64,000 bases of DNA, from NCBI GenBank assembly GCA_013396915.1, contig VWZL01004361.1:192140-256139 (forward strand), read 5' to 3'. The notes under the pieces were generated by a model, which saw only the letters and a program-made list of their open reading frames with translations, made no database searches and had not been told where the DNA came from. Source of the DNA: Stercorarius parasiticus (lineage: Eukaryota; Chordata; Aves; Charadriiformes; Stercorariidae). Position 1 is the first letter of the stretch. The number at the start of each line of letters is the position of its first letter. This document shows positions 46,038-60,877 of this stretch, piece by piece. The position numbers were made by a program, and so were the translations under genes.

Positions 46038-49000
46038 TCTGCAGCCTGATTTAGCTGCCCTGACAATAGGGCTTGTCCACAGTGGACACTGGCTACCCTG
46101 GCCACCACTGGTAGGAGCTGTTAGATACCTCCAAGGTCTGTCCCAAGTTCAGCCAAGCACTTCCAGCAGCTGCGGCATCACAAAGCATACATGTGACTCA
46201 ACCCTGCGAGAAGACTTCATTCCGTGGAGGATTTCTGCCAACGCGGTCTCTGATGCTGCTAAATGAACATAAGGATTGTAACGCCGGTTAGAAATGGGCA
46301 AGGGCTTTTCCAAAGCAGTGCTGGGTCACAGCAGGAGCCACGCTGCTGTGGCCAGGGCTGTGTGATGGCAGGGTCCCCAGCAGGCACGCAGCTCTCCGAG
46401 GGCAGCAATCGCCTCCTAAATCCATTCTGCCTTCCGAACGCCAGCGCTCTCCCTGCATTTTTAGAGGAGACAGAATAGATTTAGAGAGCGGTTGCTTATC
46501 GATTTATAGTCTTTCTGCTGGACATAGCTTTTTATTAAAGAAAGCAGATACTCAATATTGTTAACTAGTAATGGGAATTGACTTTTCACTAATTGCACAG
46601 AACCTGGCATTAATACACTTTAATAGAGAATAGGCCTGTGCACTCCAGATCAATCCAAAAGTTTTTCCTGACTACGCTACAGACAAAGGACTCCAGCAAC
46701 AACAGCACAGCTAAATAAGACATTTTATTTATTTATTTATTATTATTATTCCAATTATTGAGATAAGGACATATATCTCCAGGGAACGAGGGAAACGCTT
46801 TAACTCGTCTTCTTGTCTGCTGTTTGTTTGCTCCACAGGGATCATTATTTCCCGGTATGCTTTTTCTGCCCCATTCACCTAGTTTGTACACAGAGGAGCG
46901 TTTTTGTCTGCCTCAGGTATGGTAGGATGCGGGCAGAATAAATGTCCTGGAAGTAAGGCTGACATTAGAAATAAAGCTATCATTTCATAAATATAATTAT
47001 TTAGAAATAAATAGTATATTTAATTTTTATTATAAGCTTGTTTGAAATATTCATGTTACAAAACAAATTCTCTATGTGTTCAGCTTCACCTTGTGGTTTC
47101 TCATTAGAGGAGCAGAGGGGGATGAAGAGCTGTGCCCGGCTGAGCATCCTCTCCCTCCCCAGCCCTTCGCCTCCAGCCAGCCCCCTCTTGAATTACTCCT
47201 TCGCTTGAAAAGCTCCAGCTTCCACAAGAGCAGTCCCTGCCTTGCTGGGTTTCTCTCTTTTTGTCCAGAGACCGTGTAGCCACCAAAATAATTCTCTGCG
47301 ACAAAAAGGTTGGCGTTTGTTAGAAACCCCTCAAGGCTCTCAGGTGTGTCGCTCCCCAGGGCTCAGCAGCTGGTTGCTGAGAAGACACCATGAGTTTGTG
47401 GAGCCCGGCAAAGGAAAGCTAGCGTGCTCGTCTACAAACATTGCATTTTTCATTAGTTGTCACTAATTTTGAACATTTACTAAAGTAAGTCTTGCTCTCA
47501 TTATGCAGTTTACATGTAGTTTGCATTGCCTGTCAGCCACCTCCATAAAAAAGTTGAAGACAGACAAAACGGGATCAAGACTCAGTCACCATCCCACTGA
47601 CACTCCCGTAGAAAATAAGAATATATGCTCTGACAGCAAATAGCGGTTCAAAGTGAAGCAAATTGGAGTCCCGGCCCCTTTTAGACACTATTACCAGTCA
47701 AACAAAGCAGCTAATAATAAAGGATTGCCGTTTTATTTCATGCACTTAAATAAAACAGATTGGCAAAACCTTACTAATGGTTTGTGACGCTTGAGCCTTA
47801 CACCAGCTGGCTCCTGGAGACAGGCTCCTGCACAAAGGCAACTTTTTCCACCAGCTTCGAACTTTTAAAGGGTAGAAGTCCATGACCTTATCTGCATGAG
47901 GTTTGAAGAACCCTCGCCTTTCTAACTACCCCTCCCATAGTTATTGGCTGCTTTTAGATCCCCCTTTAGCCTCCTCGGAGCCCAGCTGAAAAAAAAAAGC
48001 CCCGTTCCCCAGGGTACCAGCAGGGACAGGGGGCTGACAAAGGGCGATGCTAATTAATGCTTCATGCTAGTTAATGATGTATGCTAGTGTCACAAGAAAA
48101 TAATTTTTAGCTCCCTGTAGTTCGCACAGCTTGACTACCTCTGTCACCGGCCTTCCATCGCATGGACCCTGATTTGAGCCGGGATACATTTCTCCCCATG
48201 GAGGCGAAAGCAGTGCTGAAAAAGGAAACTTTGGAAAACTTCTGGCTCACCACAACACTCCTTGTATGACAGAGCCAAACTGCAGAGGGAAACTCCTTCC
48301 ACAGGGGAGAGGACATGACAAAACCCCTCTCTAGGCTGGTCCCACTAGGGCACAGGAGGACGCAGGAAGGCAGGAGGTCCGCTTTGGTAGGGATTAAGGT
48401 GGAGCGTGTAGATTTGCCATCTGAAAGGGCAGTGAACGTGGCCTTGCAGGCAGCTAAAGGGATGCAGTACAAAAATACTCATTTAGCTCAATTTTGGCCC
48501 AGGTCACAGGAATGAAAGCCCGGAGCCACGCCACCGGCGTCGCTTGGTTTGTGTTGCTGCAGGGCTGCAGCGCAGAGCTGGAGCTGGCTGTCGCAGCAGG
48601 AGGATGCTGCACCTCCCCGGTGGGCTGAGCTTCCACGTGGGGCCCGAAGGCTCCGCTTTGCAGCTCGCCTGTCGTGCCAAATCCCTTCTGCTGGGGACAC
48701 AACCCCACCCCAGTCCTCACTGGGGCTACCCTGGAGCACCCTGCTAAACATGCTCCATAACCACCCAGCAAAGCACTGACAACTATTTTTTTCTTTTGTA
48801 TTTTATTCCTGATAGTTTATAAAAGAAATGAGAAGTCAAACTACGGCTCAGTATTAAGGAAGTAATCGCAGTTTGCCATGACTATTTAAAAGCATGTTAT
48901 GATATTGCCTTTAAAACACTACTAATATATTGTTAATATCCTATACTGAAGTGAATTTATGCCATTATTAGCCAGTGATAAAGCCACCTATATTTGTCCT

Positions 49001-50964
49001 CTTTTCATAATATGGTAGTTTATACACAAAGAGCCACTCTACTAGTAGCACTGGACATTTGGTTTCTTCTGGATACCTGCAGATATGCAGAGTAACTTGC
49101 CCCATGGGAATGTTTTATTTAGTAAGACAGGACTTCGAAGTGAAAGGGTAACCATTTCTGATCATAACCTTGGCTTTTCACTTCTAGTAATTATCCTTTA
49201 ATTGCATTACCCTATTTGAAATAGAGTTGTAATTGGAAAAAAACAATTTGACATTCCCTGATGCGTACTCTGACATGCATTATTTGCTTTTTATTCAAAT
49301 ATAAATGTTCTCTATAATACTGTCAAAGAAAGGGGAAAAATAAAGCGAAATTGAAATGTCAGTAGCAATTTCTGACATGTGAGAAGCATCATCAACTAGT
49401 GCTGGATGGTAGGCAAGGGTTTTCAATTCACTTAAAAAAAATCAAATTGCAAAATTAGTGGAATCGGAGGAAAGGAGAGATGTAAAGCGGAAAAGAGCTG
49501 CATCTCCGTTCCTCCAGGAGCTCTCCCTGTTGCACATGGTAGTATCAAAATACCAAGCCAGCTACCAGCTGTAATTGAGTGATGAATGGGCCTTTCAGAT
49601 TACATTGAAGCAGAAGATGCGGAAGGATAATTTCCAGCCTTCCAGTTAACTACTGAATAATTGTTAAGGCCAATAAAAGTCAATGAAACGCAGGTCCCCT
49701 TTACTCATACCCTACAGGACAGAACATGCGATTAGGTAGAAAAGTGGTTTTACATCTTCCTTCTCAAACAAATCCACTCTGATCAGTGGCAACTTATACC
49801 ATGCCATTTGCATGTGTTTCTGAGAGGAGACCTCTAACTAATTTGGCTGGATCAACTTCATCTACAGTCCTATAAGCACTTACACATACACACACAGAGC
49901 TTTACCGAGACTTGGAAGAAATAAAAACTACCTCATGAGGTTCAGGATCTGAATCAGCCTTGCAGATTAAAAATTAAATAAATTACAGGTGCAAAGTTAG
50001 TGGCTTAGGTTCTGCCATTCTGGAGGAAAAACATTAATTAAAACTAAGGAATTAGTATGTGTTCAGACAGTAGATGAGGAATACCGTGGCTCAGCATGGT
50101 ACCCCAGTTTGGGATGGAGGTACTCGGTCGGGATGAGCTGGATGTTGCAGTTCCCTCACACTGGACAAGGAGAAACCGCAGACATCTTCTGCAGCGATGC
50201 CTATGATGGAGGTCCTTTAGTCAGTGGCCCTGCATTCTCATTTGCTCCAAACCAGATCCAGCCCAACGTTTTACTTCAAAGAGTCAGCAGTTCACAGACA
50301 AGAAATTAACACAGGGGAGTCATAAAGCAGAGGTAGTTGGCTGGATAAATTGTGCCTTTCTGTTCTTTTGATAAAAGCAAAAACAAACCCAAAACACAAC
50401 AGTAGGAAGAAAACCTTCTCTAGAGAAAAATAAAATTCTGGGCTTGCCTAGAGATATAACCAACTTTCATTAGTGGAAGTTAATTACTCTGGGCTTTCTA
50501 CCCAGCTGGTTCATTATGACCGCATCCAACAGAAAGCATATAAGAAGTTATCTATTCTACCTCTCCATGGTCAGCTGCCTTGTCCCCATCTCCGAGCCTG
50601 ACTTTGAACTCTGACAGGAAGCCCAAATACTTAAGCCCAGATCCAGGCATACGGCACTTAACATTTCATAAGGACTTCAGGCTTCTCCACATCTGGTCTT
50701 TAGCAGACAATCCTGTAAAGCTTACCCAAACATTTTGTTTTGGGGCCCCAGCAGCAGAAGAATTTATTTGAGGTGTACACTGATGGTTGCTCCATAGCTG
50801 CCTTCTGTTGGGGGGGCTCAGTGTCTTCTTAAGATCCTAAGTTCATAGGATCTGGGGCATAGTCTCTGCTCCTGTGTCAGTACCAAAGCACACATAACAG
50901 CTGAGGGTGAACGGTGTCTTCGTCCAAACAGCCCCATCAGCTTCAGCATTTCATCATGACACAT
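46038..50964. other. Intergenic sequence with AT-rich, possibly conserved blocks
   Basis: No gene recognised. It includes a TTTA/TTA simple repeat at 46732-46750. AT-rich, repeat-free blocks at about 46930-47060, 47430-47760 and 48790-49330 resemble conserved non-coding elements in texture only. The open frames near 48107-48779 overlap on both strands and look random. Confidence 0.5.
46732..46750. repeat. TTTA/TTA simple repeat
   Basis: Several TTTA units pass into TTA units. It is a short AT-rich microsatellite in intergenic DNA. Confidence 0.85.
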
Positions 50965-51329
50965 AAGGTCGCAGGGGACACCTTATAGAAGCCTTCCAGT
51001 ACCTGAAGGAGGCCTATAGGAGAGATGGGGAGGGACTCTTTATGAGGGACTGTAGTGATAGGACAAGGAGTGATGGTTTTAAACCAAAAGGGGAAATTTA
51101 GATTGGATATTAGGAAGAAATTGTTTACTGTGAGGGTGGTGAGACACTGGAACAGGTTGCCAGTTGTGGCTGCCCCATCCCTGGAGGTGTTCAAGGCCAG
51201 GCTGCATGGGGCTTTGAGCAGCCTGGTCTAGTGGGAGGTGTCCCTGCCCATGGCAGGGGGAATGAACTAGATGATCTTTAAGGTCCCTTCCAACACAAAT
51301 CAGTCTATGATTCTATTATTCTATGATTT
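50965..51329 (+). mobile_element. CR1 LINE, 3' fragment
   Basis: From AGGTCGCAGGGGACACC, a degraded match to the ORF2 end, through GAAGCCTTCCAGTACCTGAA, GAGACACTGGAACAGGTTGC and GTGGGAGGTGTCCCTGCC to TCTATGATTCTATTATTCTA. + strand, about 365 bp. It covers the same region as the copy at 45489-46037, with a few short deletions. Confidence 0.96.
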
Positions 51330-54300
51330 TGCTTGTGCAAAACCCATCTGTTTGCTTGGCCTGCTTACCCCCCTGAGCAATTTCACTGAAGTCTGTTAAT
51401 CTGAGTTCACTAGTGAGACAGAAGAGACTGCTATTGCCAATCAAATGCATAGAAAAACTGGCATGATGGAACGGTGTAGCTGAGATTTGGGGCCCCTTTG
51501 GTGATGATCTGAGGAACCTGTACAGTTTAGGGAGTGTGGCTGGAGGTTAGGCGTCCTACACAAGTGTATTCAACCGAGTAATAACTATGATTTTTCTCCT
51601 TTCTTAGAGATTGAGCTAAAACTTCCAGGAAGCAGGACAAAGATAATAAATGAATAAGATAAATCGAAATATAATCTCTCTAATTAATACCTATTAAGAA
51701 GAGCCAGTTGTCAGGAGAAGGGTTGCAGCAACATTGAATTCAGCTGGCAGGACCCAGCCCATCTGATTGGAAACTGCCAAGGCAGTCACCTGCCAGAGCA
51801 CTGCTGTGTTATAAAAGAGAAGGAAAAGAGCAGCTTGGAGGTTTGATGGCGGGGATTTTTATGCTTGTTTCAGAATCTTTTTGTGTTACAAACGTGCAAT
51901 AGAAAATGAAGCGAGGAGAAAACTCATTCTCTTGAATACATCTGGATTATCAGATACTCCTAGGAAGGATGAACTAGAATGAGAAACACTGAATTCAGGG
52001 AACTTCGCTACTGGAAGTTGGTAAAACTTTATTTTCTACCTTTAAGCAAAGTATTTGCATTAATGGAATTGCTCTGTAGTCTTTATATATATATCAGATT
52101 ATGATGCTTATTTCTTCTCTATCTGGGATGGGATCTGGAGAACATACTATAATCCTTAGTTCCAGTTTCTTAGATGACTTAAGAAGCCTTAAGAACTGTG
52201 AATTGAGTAGGATCCCAGTGGTTTCTATTAGAGACGTTTTTAAGTTCTGATGGTTCTGGTTAGTGGCTCAAATTAGGAAACTTAGTTGGTGCTTCCTGGG
52301 ACTTTTTTTTTTTTTTGTGGAAATCATTGTTGTCTGCTTCATGGCCTTAATTCAGTAGCTAAAATTAGCAATTTAAAACAGGTAGAGTTATCAATTAAAA
52401 TGCAAGAACAAATAGAAGAATAGCAAGGAGAAAATTGGAAGATGACGGAAGAGAATTGCTTTTGCATCTGGTTGTAGTCTGGGGCTCTGTATGGACACTA
52501 AATCACTGGTTACTCTGGGGAGGTTATAGTAGATAGTGCTGTCACCTGTGGGAGAGATGGAGAACTGAGTTTTTTGCACTCTAGCTGTTAATATTTTGCT
52601 AACTAGAGCCTAGAAGGACAAGTCATTTAGTGTGCTGTATAGATTGAATTTGCTGGTGAGTGCATGTGAAAGGCTGCCAAAGGAAGCTGGGGGAAGAAGA
52701 GAAGAATTAGGGCAACTTTCTCACCACTTAGCAATAGTAGGAGACCCAAGGAAACTTTTCCCATCCCCAGCTGCCCCCCTTACCTTTCCCCACCCTGGCC
52801 TACCACAACTTATGCTGGACTTCTTCTGGTTGCTATTGTAGCTACTCTGGTAAAATACTGTCACAGTATTTCATCTGTTTGTCTGGGGAACAGGACACAT
52901 GTGGCTCTTCAGCTGGTGGCAGTAGCACCAGTGTGGATGTCAGAAAGTCTCCTGTTTCGCTAACAATCACAGGACCCTGCTATGTGACACGGAATTTCTA
53001 CGGGAATCCTCAGGTAGAAGCTTTAAACCAAGGTTTCATAGTGAACACTGTAAATTGTAAATGTATCTATGAAGAATTGTGTTGATCTCTACTTAAAGAA
53101 CAAACAATTGGCAAAGTATTTGGGGGAAGGAGGTAGGTGTGAAGCTTTTATAAAGACCAAAAAGAAAATCAATTTCGCTTAATTCTAAATGCTAATCTTG
53201 TACTTGAGCCTGCTATGTATTTCAACCTCATAGACATAAGTAATGCATTTCTTGTCCTGGGATCGATTCCTGAACCTGTCCAATGATGAAATACCCCCTG
53301 CTCAGGGGACTGGGGATGCATCTGGAAGAGGTGCACCAGTTGTTCGGGGTCAGGTTTGCAGTAAGCTGATGCCCTCTGCTGGCCATGAGGAACTTTTAAA
53401 ATGTAAAAACCCTCTTTCAGAGCAGGACAACGAGTTTCCAACAAAACCCCTACACAGAGTGAATGGGCAGTCTAATCGCAACCGTTCAAATCTCCCTACA
53501 ATATTTTTAAATATGTGCTTGGAGGAGATATGTTCATTTGAAATCTAACAGTGGTGAATGGGTATAAGAGTAGTTCCATTTACGGCTTCCATGTTGGCAA
53601 ATATTAGATGCAACTTGTAATTAACAACCTTCAAATAAAAATATAATCATTTTAATAAACTGTTCCTCTACTATTAGTAGGATTTAAAAGCATGTATAAC
53701 TTAAAGATGGAGATAACTGTTTAGCCTGTTTAAATAAAATTGTCATTCATATGATACCGACTGGTTAGAAGTCAGTATAAAGGTGAATAAAACTTTAAAA
53801 ATGCTTGCTGAAGTATTATTGGGGAAAATTATCTGGATCATGAGGGACAAGCTACTGCATATCTGTACATCCTACACTGAGAAGTCAGTTTAAATATGCC
53901 GAAACTCTGCATTTATTGAGACACAAATATGACCAAAAATGTGAAATGTTAATTATAGAGGAAAACAAACTGGAACTGGAAATTGTATGTTTATGCTTTG
54001 TCATGTGACTAGGAGAACTCAAAGGCTTTAATGCTGATTCCAGCAAGTTGTAGCGGTTTGTCACATAGCAAGTGACGGATGTCCACCGGGACAGTTAACC
54101 TCTGTGTAGCTGTGTCACTACAGGAGTTCAGGGCGAGCTCTTGTGCGGTTGTCTGTTGGCCCATTCTGGCTCATATGGGTAACACCTGTATGAAAAGCCT
54201 AAATAGAACATCAAACCAGGTCTTAAATCAGGGGGAAAAAAAAAAAGAGTGAGTTACCTTAACTCAGTTTTCTGTTTTTCCTTTAGAGGCTTTAATTCTG

Positions 54301-57117
54301 GCTTCTGGGTTTATAAAATCACGCTTTTTGTGTAGGTTTGTCCACTTTCTGCTGTTTCTGATGTCTTGAATGGCCAGGCAAGATATTAAAAAGTTAAGAG
54401 TCTCCTTGTGTTAATTTCTAAGAGTTGTGAACTTAATGATTAAAAGAAAAACAGTTTTCTGCACAATATGCTATTAATTTCAGAGAGTTAGAAGAGGCTT
54501 AGCTAAAAGTAAAATTACAAAATAGAAAGTTGGTTCTGTTTTACCTCAAACCACGACACGCTTTATCAGTTTGAAACTTCCACCTCCACTAAGGGCAGGG
54601 GGAAAGGGGCACATCCTGTCTCAGATACGACCCCAGGTTCTCGGGTAACCCTCACAAGGTCTTCACAGGAGAACTCTCGCTGACTTGAGAAGATGTTAAA
54701 TTTGACCACGTTCTAAACTTGATGTGAATTTTGCTGTGTGTGAGAAAGAAACCTAAACAGTACATAATACTGTACTTAACAGATCACAGATCTGGAGCTT
54801 CTGTTCAATAAACTCAAACTGATCCATGGGATAGGTGTTATTCATAGAACAGGCTCTTTTATTGTCATTGATTTCTGTCTTTTGAATCAGCCAGTGTAGA
54901 GGACAACATTCAGCATCTCCAGGACTTAACGTAGGAAATGAAACAACCTGCTGGTGGTGCCTGGATGGATGAGTGGTGTGATTCCCTGACGGGATGAGCG
55001 GAACACCTGATTCAAACCATTATTCTAGAGCTATGTTTATTCCTCTGTATTGCATGTCTCTGTAAATGACCCTGCCCAACATCCCACAAGCCCAAATGGA
55101 CATCTTCAGCTTTGCCAGCCCCAGTGGAAGTGATCTCAGCTCTCTTGAGGGGTGGAATGTGAGAAAATAATGGAGGATTGTAAACATGCTCAAGCGACTT
55201 GCAGCTGAGGTGTTGAAAAAGCATGTATCATACTAATTGGCTTTTGGCCTTGTGTGCTGGACAAGTAGAACATCTGTGTTTAGGTAACATAGACCCGTGA
55301 AAGACTTAGAGGCACCCTATTGAACATGCTTCAGATTCCTGCCCTGCCCTGGGAAAGATCAAAGCACAGTGGTAAACTATGCCTGTGTGAATCCTTGATG
55401 AACAGCAGGTTCACTGATCCTCTAGCATTGACAGAATTCTGTGATGCCTGTGTCCCCGCTTGTGTGCTTCTGCCTGGGTGCTGCTTTGGAGATACCCTGG
55501 TTGGCAAGGTAAGGAAAATAAACTTATTATTCGCATTTCATCCATGTTTTTGTGGTTCTTCCTGCATCCTGTCTGTGCCAGCTCACACAGCAATTAATAT
55601 CAAAAGGTGAGTTTTAACACGGTGACGGGGGTATATCTGCAGTTGGCTTTTCTCTTTAATGCATGAAGATTTTAAAGTGGTTATTGTACCTGGTTTAGGA
55701 ACTCTGGCTTTTATGGAAAATAGCTGTTTCCTTTGGCTAGCTATATTAAAAGAACAGACCGTTTAACAGGCTTAGTTGTAGAGTAATTCTGAAAGATGGG
55801 GAACTACATATGCTATTGGGAACAATATGCAATTGCTTTTAGATGATGATAAAATAGCTTGTATTATGCTGATAGCATAAGCTTGTGTGGTGTTTATAAA
55901 AACATACAGAAAACAAATCGGACAAATTCATAGCTGTAAGCATTTTAAAGCTAATAAGATGGTAAAGCTTGACATGCAACAATGTCTTTTAACAGAAAAA
56001 TAGACGAAGGGGACATGGAAGTGTATAAAAGCGTACTATTGAACTTAATAACACGCTACAACCTAGGCATGTTAAGGAAATGCAGCTAAATGGAAATGCC
56101 TTAAATATGTAAGCAGGACATGTGAACAACCAACAAAGTCCTGTTTTACTGGAAAACCCCCTAAGTCTCCTGTAGCTTCTATAGCGATCAGCAGTACCTG
56201 GTACTCGGTGCAGGTTTTTAGTCAAACAGCAGTCCTATGCATTTTGTTAGGAAACAACTCGAGTGATTTATTTGGGAAAGTACTCAGGGCTAGTGAATCT
56301 GTAAAATGAGAGACTGAATATACTAACTTTTCTGAGACTTAATGGAGATGGAGAAATACAGTTCTAATAATGGGATGCTCTAGGCAATTTAAGCTACTGG
56401 TAGACTTGCCTTTCCCTTCAGTGAAATGCTGTAACAGTTACTGAATCCAAAGTCTAACTGTGGACTTAAGTGGTAAGCTACATTCATCAAACAGTTGGAA
56501 GCCTGTGAAGTTTATTAGCAATGGGTACTGCTGACTCCGGTGTAACTTAAAATAAAAAATACATAAGAATTACAAGATTGGACCAGCTTTTCCCCCTGTC
56601 GCTTTCATGGAGGTATCACCTATTTATTTTTTCATGTAATTCAAAAGGTTGGTTAAGAGATGAAACAGTTACAAACATGGATCAAGCACACAAGATGACT
56701 TGCTGTGTCAGCACAAGCATGCTCTGTAGTCAAAGTAAAACATATTAAAAGTCACTTGCAGGTAAGGGAAGCCATGGGTATTATTTAGTTGTGGTGTTGC
56801 TATCTGGAAAAGTGTAAAGAGGGTGCTGCTCTCCCTAAATAAACTCACATGATGGTTCTTGTGATAAATGTGGCTGGAATACAAGGCCAATGAGAGAGAC
56901 CTCCGTTGGCAGAACAGCCAATGCTCTCACCAAAAAAAGAAAGCCTGTTTATTTTCATAGCGGATATAATAAGGATGGAGTTGATGCGTATACTTCACTA
57001 GGACCAGCAGATGTCAGCATAACACAAAGCATAGCTTTGTATTTTAGCGATGCACTCTTCATGATGCTTGCCAGAACAGAAAATACTCTAAACAAATAGC
57101 AAGATTACAAAAACGTA
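51330..57117. other. Intergenic sequence
   Basis: No gene or clear repeat family recognised. It is AT-rich for long stretches (53560-54000, 55640-56000). A T run lies near 52303-52316 and an A run near 54237-54246. The frame at 52879-53085 is short and unassigned. Confidence 0.55.
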
Positions 57118-57896
57118 TCATAGAATCACAGAATAGTTGGGACCGACCCTTAAAGGTCATCTAGTCCAACATCCCCTGTGGTGAGCAGGGAGATCCGGTT
57201 GCTCAGAGCCCCATCCAACCTGACCTTGAACGTTTCCAGGGATGGGGCATCTACCACCTCTCTGGACAACCTGTGCCAGCGTTTCACCACCCTCATTGTG
57301 AAAAATTTCCTCCTTGTATCTAGCAAAAATCTACCCTCTTTTAGCTTAAAACTGTTACCCTGTGTCCTATTGCTACAGGCCCTGCTAAAACTTTATCCCC
57401 ATCTTTCTTATAAGCCCCCTCTAAGTACTGAAAAGCTGCAATAAGGTCTCCCTGGAGCCTTCCCTTCTCCAGGCTGAACAACCCTAACTCTCAGCCTGTC
57501 CTCACAGGAGAGGTGTTCCAGCCCCTGATCATTTTTGTGGCCCTCCTCTGGACCTCCTCCAACAGGTCCATGTCTTTCCTGTGTTGCAGGCTCCAGAGCT
57601 GGACGCAGTACTCCAGGTGGGGTCTCATCAGAGCAGAGGGGCAGAATCCCTTCCCTCGACCTGCTGGCCACGCTTCTTTTGATGCAGCCCAGGATACAGT
57701 TGGCCTTCTGGGCTGCAAATGCATGCTGCTGGCTCACATCCAGCTTTTCATCCACCAGTACCCCCAAGTCCTTCTCAGCAGGGCTGCTGTCCATCCCTTC
57801 ATCCCCCAGCCTGTATTGATACTGGGGGTTGCCCCAACCCAGGTGCAGAAGCCTGCACTTGGCCTTATTGAACCCCTATGAGGTTCACATGGTCCC
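57118..57896 (-). mobile_element. CR1 LINE, about 780-bp 3' fragment with ORF2 C-terminus remnant
   Basis: Opens with the reversed CR1 tail (TCATAGAATCACAGAATAG) and extends through the ORF2 end to AACCCCTATGAGGTTCACAT. Frames on the - strand (57408-57794, 57491-57724) show [20 protein letters not shown] and [15 protein letters not shown], parts of the CR1 reverse transcriptase C-terminus split between frames. This is the longest CR1 copy in the window. It lies on the same strand as, and downstream of, ARL14EP. Confidence 0.97.
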
Positions 57897-58519
57897 ATGT
57901 ACTTTACAAAAAGTCAGTCTTCATCAATTAATAGTTAACAGTATTCTTTAATAAATGTGACCTGATAAACATGCAGATCTTCCAAATCTATCACAGAAAT
58001 AGGAAATTTATCCAAAACACAACAAAAATACCAAGGGTTAACACTTAATGTTACTAAGATTTCAATTATAAAATCTCTTCCATAAATCCTGTTATATTGT
58101 AAAATTTTAATGTTGTGAGGATAGGATAATGCATCAACACTTTTGTTGATTATTTGTTCATTGATGTTGATATGAAATATCAACATAATTTCAATTCAAC
58201 TGTGGTTTTTTTGTAGCACTGTAGATATTTTTAGTTCGGGAACACTCAAATTCATTCCAGCTGCATGTAAATCTTTACCTTAAGAACAAGTAAATAGTAA
58301 AAAAAGGGGAAAGGGCTGTTGAAGTACCAGTCCAATCCAATTACACTGATAACAAATACAGCAGAACTATTTCAACTGTGTTATAGAGAAACCAACAAAA
58401 CAGTACTATATTTAAGTACTTTAACATATTTTTTTCAATGCCTTGACAGTTTAATAACACTTTAACAGTGAGGCCTGAATTCATAAGGATAACAAGATCT
58501 CAAATTCCAGTAACTTGAG

Positions 58520-58570
58520 TAGGATCTGAACTCCTAAATGCCTTTGAATCCATTTAAGTGAACAGGATTG
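58520..58570. repeat. Degraded fragment of an amniote dispersed repeat
   Basis: AGGATCTGAACTCCTAAATG then CCTTTGAATCC resembles an old repeat with the block CTCCTAAATACCTTTGAGGA. It is short and diverged, recognised from memory, and would be within or next to the ARL14EP 3' UTR. Confidence 0.35.
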
Positions 58571-58619
58571 AATTTATCAGATGTAGCTGGGATAATCTAT
58601 AGAAGATACAGCATTGACT

Positions 58620-59055
58620 AGTAATACTGGAGAGAGCTTTATTAATACTGCATGTAAATTCACTGAGAACTTTTAGAGCGTTTCACATAAATTCAAAACC
58701 ATGAGATCCTGAAAGAGAGAAGGAAAAATGAGGGATACGTGGAGATGGTACACTCTACAAAACAGTATATGAAACAATGGTGAACGGCTCAGGATTTGTC
58801 ACATGAAAATGTAGTACCTTATACGTAAATACAGCGAAAGACTGTTCAATAAGAACTTTCTTAGATGACTAATAGTAAAAGGCAGACTGAAGTATGAAAA
58901 AACAGTATGATTATTTCCATGAATGTAAAAGTGGGCACATGAATCATGTGGATCTTGATAAATTCAATGGTTTTTATTAAACCACTGAATGATGAATGTG
59001 CTGAGTTTAATCAAAGCATGGAATACCTACTTAGGATAAACAATGCACATATACA
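58620..59055 (-). other. ARL14EP: Probable ARL14EP 3' untranslated region
   Basis: On the - strand the stop codon at 59056-59058 is followed by AT-rich sequence with AATAAA signals at 58978-58973 (very close to the stop) and at 58643-58638. The end given assumes the second signal is used; a longer UTR toward 57900 is possible. Confidence 0.5.
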
Positions 59056-60746
<1,691 letters not shown>

Positions 60747-60877
60747 CTGTCTGAATTAAATGATGCATTTTTTGTTTGCAGCCTTCTCTTTTCCCTCTTA
60801 CTGGTCTCAGGAGTGAATTCAGTCTGTCGTCCTGGATTAGCAAACTGTAAAGACTTTAAAGCCTTAGCTGTACGCCC
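60747..60877 (-). CDS. ARL14EP: ARL14EP coding exon (residues 142-185)
   Basis: Internal exon of 131 bp. The - strand acceptor is CTGTCTTTGTTCAG and the donor is AG|GTGAGC. It reads [20 protein letters not shown], then [12 protein letters not shown] and a short polar end, joining in phase 0 to the exon before and in phase 2 to the exon after. The stretch is basic and polar and predicted disordered from composition, forming the linker between the N-terminal part and the cysteine-rich C-terminal domain. It is too short and too interrupted by introns to stand out as a long open frame; it was found by searching for the missing piece of the family protein. Confidence 0.95.

Noticed and set aside
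48107..48779. Cluster of overlapping frames on both strands
   Set aside because: Mutually overlapping, no family features, locally GC-richer sequence explains the lack of stops.
52879..53085. 68-codon + strand frame with NGT-like protein texture
   Set aside because: No recognised motif and no splice phase link to a known exon; probably chance.
57408..57881. Long frames on both strands near 57.4-57.9 kb
   Set aside because: All lie in the CR1 copy at 57118-57896; the - strand ones are its ORF2 remnant and the + strand ones are shadows.
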